Both the position numbers and the translations under genes were made by a program. Shown here one piece after another: positions 1 through 10,653 of a stretch of 64,000 nucleotides of DNA. The DNA comes from Epiperipatus broadwayi (Eukaryota > Onychophora > Udeonychophora > Euonychophora > Peripatidae), in contig JAQFVV010006506.1 in assembly GCA_028023455.1 (NCBI GenBank), positions 122,001 through 186,000 of the forward strand, in the 5' to 3' direction. Position 1 is the first letter of the stretch. The number at the start of each line of letters is the position of its first letter. Below the pieces are notes generated by a model, which was given only the letters and a program-made list of their open reading frames with translations, searched no databases and had not been told where the DNA came from.

Positions 1-171
1 TACGCTTCATCTGGGCATGATTGCAAACTGGGAAATACAGTGGTGGTGTGCAGAGAGCAGCTCGATCTTAAAAGAAAAATAAAAGACACTTTCTTTATAT
101 CTAGAGATGGCAACTCCATCAATAGAAAAGACTCTTGCTACAAAATATCCAAGAAATGGAATGCATAATCA
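1..171 (+). pseudogene. Penelope-like element GIY-YIG C-terminal fragment
   Basis: Frame 1 is open from the first base to a TAA at about 169-171. It reads ...CREQLDLKRKIKDTFFIS..., then NRKD and KISKKWNA. The pattern of an (R/K)-(R/K)-K-I-K-(D/E)-x-x-F-I-S block, then an INR-like block, then a terminal S-x-x-W is the usual C-terminus of the GIY-YIG nuclease carried by Penelope-like elements; the other PLE copies in this window end the same way. The catalytic GIY and YIG motifs would lie upstream, outside the window. The homology call rests on pattern only. The fragment is probably the 3' end of a longer PLE whose body precedes the window. Confidence 0.5.
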
Positions 172-3100
172 TTTTATTTGCATAAATTTGCATCACTCTG
201 AGTCAATTTATTATAGTTTGTAATGCGGCTATGATTATGATGGCTTTGACACTTGAAAGCACTTAGCCATTTAATGGAATAGATATTAAAATAAAAAATA
301 ATAATATATATTTTCTTTATTTGCTTTTAGATTTGTGTGCTTGTGCATGTTAGCACATTTTATATATTTTTATTCATAATTAGCCATAAAATATAAACTG
401 TTTGCTTATTAAGACAATTAAACAAAAAACTTACAATAAGTATTCTTTATTGTTCTTGTAATAAAAATTGATAATAAGTAGGAGCAAATGATAAAGTTTT
501 TTTTTAAGCTACTATCTTTAGCTGATGATGATAATAAGAAAATTATAATTTTTTTAGGCGCTTTAAACAGATAACTTTCAACCAAAAATGATCGGTATAT
601 TAAAAATAAAAACAGCTTTTTTTTTTCTTTTAGTTTTAGATATTGAAAAGTGACTTAATATAAAAATTTTAAATTCCATTTATTTATTCAATTATTTTTT
701 ACAATAAATATATGATTATGCTAGGTGAATTCTAACAACACATGATCATCATTTCTTATGCTTACGCATAAGTTCCTAAGATATAGGTGCAACACTTTAA
801 TATCCAAGACTCCCTCACTGAAGAAATCCACAAGCTGGAAACCCTCTCAGGATATTTATTGAGTAGGCTCTAGATATGGATTTCATGCACAAACCATCTT
901 TCAACCATTGTTTACTCTGGCTTGTAGTGGTGGCGCTATTATATGAAGAGTTTAGTCACTGTGACTTCTAACAATGTTGTGAATTAAATATCCAAAAAAA
1001 TTATCTTCTTCATTTCTCGATTTATAAGCATAAGAGTGTGTATATGCACAAAGCATTTAATTAATTACATATTGTTGGATATTTTTATTATATAGTATAA
1101 AACAATTATAAAAAATTGTTAAATTATACATTATGGGATCACTTTTAAAAAGATGCTAAGATTTAACAATATGAACATTTAAAAAAAATAATCACAACAA
1201 GCATACAATAGAGTGTATGCTTTGTATTATATTTACAATATATATTGAACAAAAAGCAACGCATATAAATAAAAAGTATTGATTAAAAAGGGGTGTGTGT
1301 TGTATATAGATAAATATTCACACTTCATTAACCACGTTGTTTAGAAGCATCTTCTTTAAACAAGCACATCTGCTGCCAGTGAAAAAGCAGTAAATATGTT
1401 TGAAAACAAATTGAATGATTTTTTTAAACTAAAAAAAAAAAAAAAAAACTCTCAAATTTTACCAAGCATATTAAAATAATCATAATAGGTACTTACATAG
1501 TTCCAGTGACGAAATAAAAGTCTTTAATAATAATCATGTTTAACTAATAAATGATTTATTTTTAAAATTATCGTTTGAAATTTTAAATTGTATTATGAAG
1601 CATGTAATATCATTTCAGGGACACTTTACATAAAATAAAATTTTAATTAAGATGCTAACCAATTAATCTTAGTGATTAATGCATTCTATTGTAAAGTAAT
1701 ATAATAGTAATAACAACATTTTAATTTTACTTTTATGCAAACTTCTTTTTCTTTTTAATTTTGATATACATATTATTCAGTGTATGTTATATATAATACA
1801 CTAACATATTTAGACTAATTCAAGTGATGTCATAGATAATTTAAATAGTATCTATACATAACATGGACCACCATGTGTGGGTGTGCAAGTTGTGTGGGGT
1901 ATACTGTGGTGCCAAGACACCAAGATAATATTGCTTACATTTTCCAATTATTTCATCATTAGAAATATGTACAGGGGGTATTTTTTTATTTAAATATAAG
2001 AGCAATATTGTTTTCATAAACTTATTTACAAAAAAATACTAGGCATTGAATTTCTAGGCATGAGCTTGAAACCTACTTCATATATACTCTTATCAGTATA
2101 CTACACTGAACACAATGATACCATTTTGTCATGATGCTTAATACCACATTATATAAATTTTTACATTTCCAAATCACTTTATTCCTAGAAACACAATCTG
2201 ATTGTAATTATTTATTATCTAAACATAAGAGGAATATTTATTTATTTAAACTTACTGGTGTGATTGCTCTAGCATTGAAATACATTTTATATATACTCTA
2301 CAGTTGCACAAAATTGAACAGGCCAATGGCTATTCAACACTATAATTAATAAAATTAAACATAAATAAATTGTATGGATCTTCCAATCACTTTAATTTAA
2401 ATATATTTATGTAAAAATAACATATTATTAATAATATTTTTTTTTTAAATAAAACTTATTTTAAAAATATTGAATCATAATTACAGTAATTCTACTTATG
2501 ATAAAATTATCTTAATCAATAATATTTTACAATATTTAAAGGTGTGTTTCACTTGTGAGTACTGATAGAATGTCCAACATTTAAATATCAGGTCTGGGTT
2601 TGAAGATGTGTTGTGATAAAAAAAATTGTGTTATCTTTTATTTTTTCATTATTATTATTATAACATATTATAGCTTTTCTTAATTTTATAATTATATTGT
2701 TTTTTTACATGTCTTATTATTGTTTTTTACAAGTTTTAATAAAAAAGAATATCCTTGGATATGTTCTTTAGCTAAAAACTCTTAATTGTTCCGTAATCCA
2801 CATTACTGATCAAATCTAAGAAAAGTAGAATGCTAAAAAATATATTAAAAAAACATTATTCCTTGCCAAAAAAAATAATTTTTAACAAATTTTATGATAA
2901 CAATATAATTTCCTGCAATCCCCTACATAATTGCACTAGGGGCAAAGTATAAAAATGTATCTAGACTAAACTACTTGATTTTTTAATTAGTTATCAAAAA
3001 AAAAAAAATCAATCAATAAATAAATAATCTGCAAGACATTTTACATCCTCTTAAAATGAATTGAATAAGCAATCTAAGTATGAAAAAAAAAAATATTTTT

Positions 3101-3457
3101 ACTTAAATAAATCCTGGTAAAATCCAAAGTGTCAAACAAAATAATAAATTGCAATATGTATAATAGGACTTATTAATAAAAGTTAATATATAATATAGTA
3201 GTGTAAATTTATTATTGGATGAAAACACATCAAAATGGTATTGTTAATAAAAAAACATAAACAAGTTCTGTATCTAACACATACTGATTTAAAAATAATA
3301 AATAGTTTTTTAAAACAAAAAAATAATAACAAAAATGTGTTAATGGGATGTAAGGGTTTTATCAACCATGATATTTAAAACTGACCTAGTGTTGTGAAAT
3401 AAACTACAAATGGTATAGCATTAAACTATGTAAGTATGAAAATTTAAAATATCAGAG

Positions 3458-3458
<1 letters not shown>
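172..3458. other. AT-rich non-coding stretch, no gene seen
   Basis: No coding region, structural RNA or clear transposon was recognised. Short reading frames here are chance openings in AT-rich DNA. There is a poly(A) run near 1431-1448 and a weakly similar pair of segments near 1960-2110 and 2195-2300 (both contain tatatactc and a nearby gcattga motif), which may be an old tandem duplication. Confidence 0.5.

Positions 3459-3545
<87 letters not shown>
3459..3545. repeat. (AT)n microsatellite
   Basis: Uninterrupted TA dinucleotide run of roughly 87 bp in otherwise ordinary AT-rich sequence. Confidence 0.95.
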
Positions 3546-3550
<5 letters not shown>

Positions 3551-4584
3551 GCTTATACTTAAATTTTCTTATATATAATGAATTATATATAATAAATTAT
3601 AGGTTTTAATAGGTAAAATATTAAATAATAGTGTAATTTTTTTTAACATTGAAGGAATATAATTTTCTTAATAGAAAATGTTAATAAGTTTATACATGAT
3701 ATATTTTCAATAGGTTTTCAAACAAAGAAGAACAGTTTTTCACAAAATTCTAACCTGCTGGTTAAAGTTCATCCAAATATTGACTAGAAAATAATAATGT
3801 AAAAAGTCGTTATTTTTGTTCATTGCTATGCAGGATGAAACTCAGAAGTGAAACATTCCATACAATCATATTCCGAATATACATACTATTTTTAATAATC
3901 AGGTTAGTAACTTATATATTACATAATTACTATATAATATCAGCACCAACTCAATATGGTGTAGGAAGCAGTAAAATGTTTTCATGGAAGTGTATGATAT
4001 TATTGTAAATATGACAAAAATACCTAGGTATTAAAAAACTTATCTTATTAGCAGATTTTTTCTATCTCCTGATATTTTCTATCTCCTTTAGCAATTTTCA
4101 AGTACTATCCAAAAATAAGAATATAAAAGTTGTGAAATATAATCCTATTAATTTATTTTTCTTTTAAAGTATTATTTGATTATAATTTCCAAAATTATTT
4201 TTTAAAGACTAATTGTTTATTTTTAAAGCATGTATTTTAATCTCAGAGATTATTATAGAGAAATAAAGGAATAAAACACAATGTAATATTCAAATCAATA
4301 CTTTCGAGTATACATCTTGTAATCTTTATCAGTTATATAACATTGAATAATCAAAATGAGACAACCTTTCACAATAGCCATAGATCAATTCAGATTTCCC
4401 AGAATTTTGTTATTTTAACATTTGATGATTGCCAATTCATTACCATTTGATGATTTCTTGAAATCAACATAGCCTCTTTTGCAATGTTAAATTTGCATAT
4501 TTTTTATATTTTTATAATTAAATTTAAATCCATATTGACAAGATTTACTATGATCAAATATAACAGAAATGGTACACTGCTAAG
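3546..4584. other. AT-rich non-coding stretch, nothing recognised
   Basis: No convincing coding frame, RNA gene or repeat family was identified. Confidence 0.5.
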
Positions 4585-4949
4585 GCTATTGCTATGACTA
4601 CTATTATTACAATAGTGATTCCTCCTACTACAACTTTAACTGCCACTATCATTATGTCAATGACTATTTGACCATGAAAAGTACTACTACCACCATGATA
4701 ATTACTACTGCTCCTGCTGCTGCTTCTACTACTACTGCTGATAATACTACTGCTATTTCTATTTATATTATTGTTACTGCTGCTGCTGTTACTGCTACTG
4801 CTATTACTACTGCTACAGCTACCACTACTACTGCTGTTGTTACTGTAATTGTTACTACTACTTTTACTGCTACTACTACTACTACCACTACCTCTACCAT
4901 TACCACTACTATGACCACTACCATTACCACCATAACTACCACTACCTTC

Positions 4950-4996
<47 letters not shown>

Positions 4997-5280
4997 AACA
5001 ACAACAACCATCACCACACCACCAACATCACTACCACTAGCTTCACTACTTCTACTACTCCTACTACAAATACCACCATATCACCACCACCATCACTATC
5101 ACTACTTACTTCTACTATTACCACTAGCACTATCACCACCACTACCAATATTATTACCATAAACACTACCACCACCATTACCCCTATCTCTACCACTACC
5201 ATGACCACAAACACTACTACTATCACTACTATTACAACTATGATCAGTAATACTGCTACTACTTGTACTACTTCTATTGA
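4585..5280. repeat. Degenerate (ACT/ACC)n trinucleotide tract
   Basis: About 700 bp of imperfect triplets (ACT, ACC, GCT, ATT) with a purer (ACT)n core near 4955-4995 and a short (ACA)n at 4996-5010. The Thr-rich and Val-rich reading frames over it are products of the triplet repeat and not genes. The strand asymmetry, pyrimidine-rich with few G on the plus strand, continues for the whole tract, consistent with an old decayed microsatellite. Confidence 0.9.
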
Positions 5281-5432
5281 TATTACTTTTAAAATATATT
5301 TTATTGGGAATTTATATAAGGTTACATTTATATTTTAACAGGAAAACTTGAAATAAGTGAAAAAAGAATTATGCAAATTATAAGGAATGACAAGATAAAT
5401 AACATGACTAAATTAGAATGTATATAGATGGT

Positions 5433-5607
<175 letters not shown>

Positions 5608-5929
5608 TGTTGAAATGTTATAAATAAAATTAAACAACAAAAAACGTATTAATTCATGAATCACAGTGGAGAGGGTATGGTAATTGACTGAAAATAAGTC
5701 TGCGGATGTTAAAACCTGATCTTTGATTTTAAGTTTTCTTAATTAGTTAATTAAAAAATCACATCTGTGGAAACAAACTGTAAAGAGAAAGACAGTGGTT
5801 ATTCTGATAAAGGAAACATACATCTTTGGATGCTGTAAATAAACAGCTGAAGAGAAGAAATTGAAATTTTGTAAAAGAGGCTATTTGTATCCTGTGTAAT
5901 TGAAATGTAGTACATTGAAATAAGAAGTT

Positions 5930-6420
5930 TTCTATGGATTTTTATATTCTATGGGAAAGTTGGCAATCCACATCAATGTTGGCAAACAATATTTTAAGAT
6001 AAAAAACTTTCGGTTGGGAGGGCATTAATATTCAATTTTATGAGAAAGTCAAGATACTTAGGCATGTATTTTATAGTTAGTAAGTGTATTAAACTATGTG
6101 GTATATTTGTTTCTTCTATCATAAAGATATGATTATATACTTTCCAGTATATAATTTTCTCAGTGGTAAAATTTTGCTTTATATTGAAATTAATTAAATA
6201 TGCTTCAATGAGGTAATTAAAAATGATTTTATAGGGTGGTGATGTATCTGTAGACACTAGAGGCAATAATTTCTCTATAGTAGTAAAAGTTCTATTTATC
6301 TTACTACAGTATTGTATGTAATTTGTAGGTGATATATGGATATAGAGTGCAGAGATAGTTTATTGTAGCTAAACATCATTTGCATTGGTTTGATGCTCAT
6401 CGCCACTACCTTCCTACAGC
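5930..6420 (-). pseudogene. Decayed LINE ORF2 C-terminal fragment
   Basis: Minus-strand translation matches the region after the reverse transcriptase of the two LINEs at 21.5-26.7 kb and 34.6-40.6 kb. Reading 5' to 3' on the minus strand: NKLSLHSISIYHLQ (compare NGLGLHNINIFHIQ in the first LINE), then LVSTDTSPPYK (compare the IIPTDRPPP block), IIYWKVYNH (compare SYWNIYD), KYLDFLIKLNINALPTESFL (compare FFDFILKLNLVAMPTTYFL), and finally NIDVDCQLSHR in another frame (compare KIDPFCRLCHR, the start of the C-terminal CCHC finger). At least one frameshift separates these pieces. It is a dead, truncated copy of the same or a sister LINE family; the endonuclease and RT are absent here. Confidence 0.75.
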
Positions 6421-6722
6421 ATAAAAGTTATGTACATTAAGAGTGTATTTTCTTTTTGAAGTAATTTGTATATTTTATTATGAGTGTGTATTATGTGGTT
6501 TAGGGCAAGATCAGTATGTTTAAGTGTGTATTTTTTGCATGTAGTGAAAGGTAAGCTTTATAGTGTGAATTTGTAATTTGTTCAATAAATTATATCAATG
6601 AGTTTTGAATTGTGGTTCCCTCTCTATAATTATTTTACAAGAAAAAATTAATAATATTGACATATAGGAGAATGCAGACTTTCCTAGATGCTGATTGTTT
6701 GGTTCACATTTTGACTAAAACA
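6421..6722. other. AT-rich non-coding stretch, nothing recognised
   Basis: May include further decayed upstream sequence of the minus-strand LINE fragment, but I could not align it. Confidence 0.4.
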
Positions 6723-7520
6723 AGGCTGCCTGTCAATAATTTTCACCACTCCAACTTCTTTGTTTTGATTTTCAAAAGGAAAATCAATGTTTTAAGTATT
6801 TTTTTTTATTATTTTATGTACATATTATAAATTATTTTGATAAAATATGCTGAAAATATAAATATTTTAGAAAAATAGTAAGATTTGCATGAAGGTAAAT
6901 TAATGATTACTAAGGCAATAAACCTAAAGCATGTGCGGTTGAAAATGTGAAGGTAGGAACCTTTACAGGCCTTAACCACAAGCTTACTCATTGAAAGAAA
7001 AGAGGGGAACTAAGATAACCTCTCCCTACTTTAACCTACCTTCTATATAAATAGATGAAGCTGAAGCAATTATATCTGAGAGTGTGAAGCTATTCAATAT
7101 GCCACTGATTAAGTCCACAATTCCTATTATACATTAGTACTTCCAAAATCTTTCAATTTACAATGGGTCAATGGGAAGATCTTATAGTTAGAAATATATT
7201 ACGATAATTTAAAGTTCTAATTACAAATTTATTTAACACACATTAATTATATAAGTAATATTTACTAAGGCAATAAACCTAGAGCATGTGTAGGAACCTC
7301 TACAGGTCTTAACCACAAGCTTACACATTGGCTAAAAAGAGTGCAACCAAGGGAACCCCTCCCTTTTGATGCCTGTCAACATTTTTATCACCCCAGGTTA
7401 TATATTTGATTTTCACACAAAAATGAATGTTTTAGAGTATTTTGTTTTTCTTTCACATATTATAATTTATTTTTATAAAATATGCTGAAAATAAAATTAT
7501 TTTAGAAAATGGTAAGATTT
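6723..7520. repeat. Diverged duplicated segments (order B1-A1-A2-B2)
   Basis: Two sequence blocks each occur twice in direct orientation. Block A (about 6903-7027 and 7262-7375) shares ggcaataaacct, gcatgtg, ggaacct and cttaaccacaagctta. Block B (about 6725-6890 and 7370-7520) shares gcctgtcaa, ttgattttca, aatatgctgaaaat and ttttagaaaa. The different spacing of the two pairs argues against one simple tandem duplication and suggests nested copies of a dispersed repeat. Confidence 0.65.
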
Positions 7521-7999
7521 TAGTAAAAAATTCTTTACTTGTACATGAACATAAATTAGGAAAGAAGTAAATGATGTCCACAGCACTTTTTAATTTGTTA
7601 CAAACTTTCTTTTTAGGTCTTCCACTATCAAATATTTATATAATTATAAATAGAGATTTATTTTTGAAAAACTTTTGTTCACTTTCATAATCTGACAAAC
7701 TATTAATATACTTTTTACAAATGAACCAAAACCACTATAATATGAAAAGATGAATGTATTTTACTGCTGATTTTGTTAATTCACTGATCAAAATTGAAAA
7801 ACATTAATTCACTTGGTCCTGTTCAGTAAAAAAAAAAACATTTTTTTCAGTTAAAGAGTTAAAGTTGAAGTGTTTTAATTTTGATAAACATGTGAAGCAT
7901 GCTAATGGTTTCAAGTTATATCATATTTATTAAAATAAATATTAAATATGTAATATTTAAATACAAATATGTTATATATACTTTTAAGCTAGTTATAAT

Positions 8000-8505
8000 T
8001 GGAGTGAATGTGAACTCAGACTTTCAAATTTCCTTTAGTCAACCACTCCATCTAATACAACTGTTCCACATGATCACATATTTGCAAAATATATAAATGA
8101 TGCCCAATAAATGTATTTTGTGCTGAACCAGCCATCATCAGTTAGTTCGAGTCATCATCTCTCATGCATATATAATCAGTGATCAGTTTATATTAAGATA
8201 ACACATTGTCAAACTTTAATGGTCAGGCATTAATCTTCTCCACTCTCCAACTTCAAAGTGACTTATGGTCAACATGAGTGTGACAAACAATATTAGCAAA
8301 ACAAAAACTTTGAATGTGCCATCATCAGATTTTCAAGGGTTTCAATGGATGAGGAGTTGAAGAGTAAAAGATAGGTAGCCTAGCCATTAAAGTTTGTGCA
8401 TTTGCTATCATAAAATAAGCTGAGCATTGATTGTAAATAAGTGTGGTAGATGATGATGTGAACCAACAAATGTGTACTGGCTCAGCACAAAATACTTATC
8501 CAATG
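8000..8505. repeat. Inverted pair of a short SINE-like repeat (family X)
   Basis: Left arm (about 8005-8250) and right arm (about 8345-8500) are inverted copies of one repeat: attttgtgctga, cagttagttcgag and aactttaatgg on the left have their complements on the right (tcagcacaaaat, caaacttt/aaagtttg). The outer left end carries gaactcagactttca, matching the tRNA-like 3' end of the copy at 9785-9938. Both arms hold a decayed hammerhead-like motif (CTGATGA ... AGCACAAAATAC) read towards the outer ends. A linked motif, catcatcagatttt, lies near 8330-8345. Confidence 0.6.
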
Positions 8506-8589
8506 GAGATTATGTTTTTTTTTTTTCATTTATGTGATAATGTGTATTAGTTGTATAATATAGTATGGTTGACTAAAAGCAGCTGGAAA

Positions 8590-8612
8590 CTCTGGGTTCA
8601 AACCCCCTTCAA
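8590..8612 (+). other. tRNA B-box-like sequence (possible SINE remnant)
   Basis: The string gggttcaaaccccc near 8597-8610 fits the RNA polymerase III B-box and a T-arm, but no convincing A-box or cloverleaf could be drawn upstream. It may be the remnant of a tRNA-derived SINE. Confidence 0.3.
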
Positions 8613-8656
8613 TTAAACATGAAGTTGTATATTTCGTTATACTGTCTTTTATATAA

Positions 8657-8712
8657 CATATATGTAGAGAGACTATATATATATATATATATATAGTCTA
8701 TCTACATATATG

Positions 8713-8763
<51 letters not shown>
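8657..8763. repeat. AT-rich palindrome and (AT)n
   Basis: The string catatatgtaga ... tctacatatatg forms an inverted repeat around a short AT run (8657-8714), followed by pure (AT)n to 8763. Confidence 0.85.
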
Positions 8764-8765
<2 letters not shown>

Positions 8766-9234
8766 AAATAATAGATTACTTTCACTGGTATATAATTTAT
8801 CAATAAAAATTGAAGAAGTTATAAGAAGCAGAGTATTTATTGCTCGCAAATTTTTAATATCGTTTATTGTATATTATTACTTTAAAGGTGTAAAAATTGC
8901 TTTTTAATTTTCTTGTGAAGTCATGCAATTAACAACTTCAAAGTGATTGTTCCGATTTTAGGTAGACGTTAAACATTAATTTATGCAGACTAATAATTGT
9001 ATAAAAATGATTGCACATTATTTTACATAAGAATAATAATGAAACATGTAATTAATAATCATTTTATATACAAAAATTATATAGTAAAATTTGAATTTAT
9101 ATTCTCAATATGTTGTCTTTAAAAAAATTATATCACAAAAGTTTTAAACGTATATTAAAATTAAAATTTCTATATTAATTATTAAATTAATACACTATAC
9201 ATGCTTAAACCTGCATATATATGTGTGTGTGTGT

Positions 9235-9560
9235 GTGTGTATAATTTTGAACTCAGACTTTCACATGACTCCCAACAATCTATGTCATCTCATATTGCTG
9301 AATCACCTGATCACACACATGTTGAAAAGATAAATAATCACCAATACACTTATTTTGTGCTAAACAAGCACACATCAGTTGGTTCAGATTATCATCTCCA
9401 CACATATATACAATCAGTGTTCAGCTTTATGTTAAGAGAGCCAATCTTCATATTTTAATGGACAGGCTTCAAACTACTCCAACCCACAACACTTCAGCTT
9501 TTCATTTCATTGAATATCTGATGATGGAACGTTCAAAGCCCACGTTTGTGCCAAGGTTGT
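9235..9560 (-). repeat. Family X short interspersed repeat, minus-strand copy
   Basis: Matches the 8.0-8.5 kb arms and the 9785-9938 copy in inverse complement: gaactcagactttcacatga at the left end is the tRNA-like end, tcatattgctga the middle, ttttgtgctaaacaagcaca the stem of the hammerhead-like motif. A second motif, tctgatgatggaacgttc (about 9519-9536), resembles the segment at 8325-8345 in opposite orientation. A (TG)n tract lies at 9222-9241. Confidence 0.55.
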
Positions 9561-9699
9561 CATCCAACCCATGTTGATATTTAATCATTCTGACCGCTCA
9601 TGCACAGGACAATAATTCATTTTTGCATGCATGTCTGAGGAATGGGAAGACCTTTAATGCATTGTGTTTCAATATGTAAATTAATACACTATACAGGGT

Positions 9700-9784
9700 A
9701 AACTTGCATATATATATATATATATATATATATGGAGATGGTAATCTTGCATATATATATATATATATATATATATGGAGATGG
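9700..9784. repeat. Duplicated (AT)n-ggagatggtaatc unit
   Basis: A block consisting of (AT)n followed by ggagatggtaatct occurs twice in tandem with a period near 42 bp. Confidence 0.8.
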
Positions 9785-9938
9785 TAATCTGGATCAACTG
9801 ATGAGTGCTGGTTAAGCACAAAATACTTATATTGGTGATTATTGAACTTTTCAAGCTGAGTGTCAGCAGGTGGTCAGCAATATGAGATGACATTGAAAGT
9901 TGACGGTCGTGTGAAAGTCGAGTTCGAATCCTCCACAC
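9785..9938 (+). repeat. Family X SINE-like copy with hammerhead-like 5' part and tRNA-like 3' end
   Basis: The 5' part holds a hammerhead-like motif (9798-9831, separate entry). The 3' part reads gtgtgaaagtcgagttcgaatcctccacac, whose gagttcgaatcctc fits a pol III B-box and tRNA T-arm. Placing a tRNA-like module at the 3' end instead of the 5' end differs from a standard SINE. Copies in both orientations lie at 8.0-8.5 and 9.2-9.5 kb. Confidence 0.55.
9798..9831 (+). ncRNA. Hammerhead-like ribozyme motif, probably inactive
   Basis: CTGATGA (9798-9804) is the exact first core strand. It is followed by a perfect 5-bp stem II, GTGCT/AGCAC with loop GGTTA, then AAA instead of GAA, then ATA-CT-TAT as a short stem III and A as the cleavage-site base. 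G12 of the conserved GAAA is replaced by A. The substitution is shared by the other family X copies, so it looks ancestral within this family. G12 is essential in known hammerheads, so activity is unlikely. Confidence 0.4.
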
Positions 9939-10575
9939 ATTAATTATTATAACAAAGTAAATATAAAGTGTTGTAACGTTTATATATATATATATATAAA
10001 CTTGATTTTTTACAAACCGTAGGTGGTTTATGAATATATAATTATTAAGACAAATATTAAAAAAAAATATTTCGCAATATTAATAAATTAATATTTTTTG
10101 CAGCTATCAAAATACCTATAAATCTCCTGTAGGATAAACTTTTGTTTATAAACATGTATTTATTCAAAACTTTCTTTCAATTACCCATACTTAAGTTATA
10201 TGAAGGAAGAATATATTAGAAACGATAACTAATTGTCAAAATACATTTTATGTTAAATTAGTATTAACACAATCTTCTACACTGTTTTATTATTTGATCA
10301 TTAATTGTTATTATAATGTTACTAATAACAATTAAAGTATTATGTAATGTATTTTTGTAACAGCGAAGTGAGTATATGATGTTTAAGACTTTTAGTTCAA
10401 ATTGTTATATATATATATATAATTGATATTTATACCAAAAAAAAAAAACTTTTCAAACAGTTGAAATTTCTTTCTAATAATTGACGAAGTTCTGACAAAA
10501 TAAAGCTCAATTTTTATAAGTTACATTTTTGAACAGTTTCTTCATAATTGATGTATTATTGTGTAATGTTTTTTT

Positions 10576-10610
<35 letters not shown>

Positions 10611-10615
10611 TATAC

Positions 10616-10653
<38 letters not shown>

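Noticed and set aside
4668-5226. Thr-rich and Val-rich frames as a mucin-like protein
   Set aside because: They follow the degenerate ACT/ACC triplet tract, exist on both strands, and have no signal peptide or flanking gene structure.
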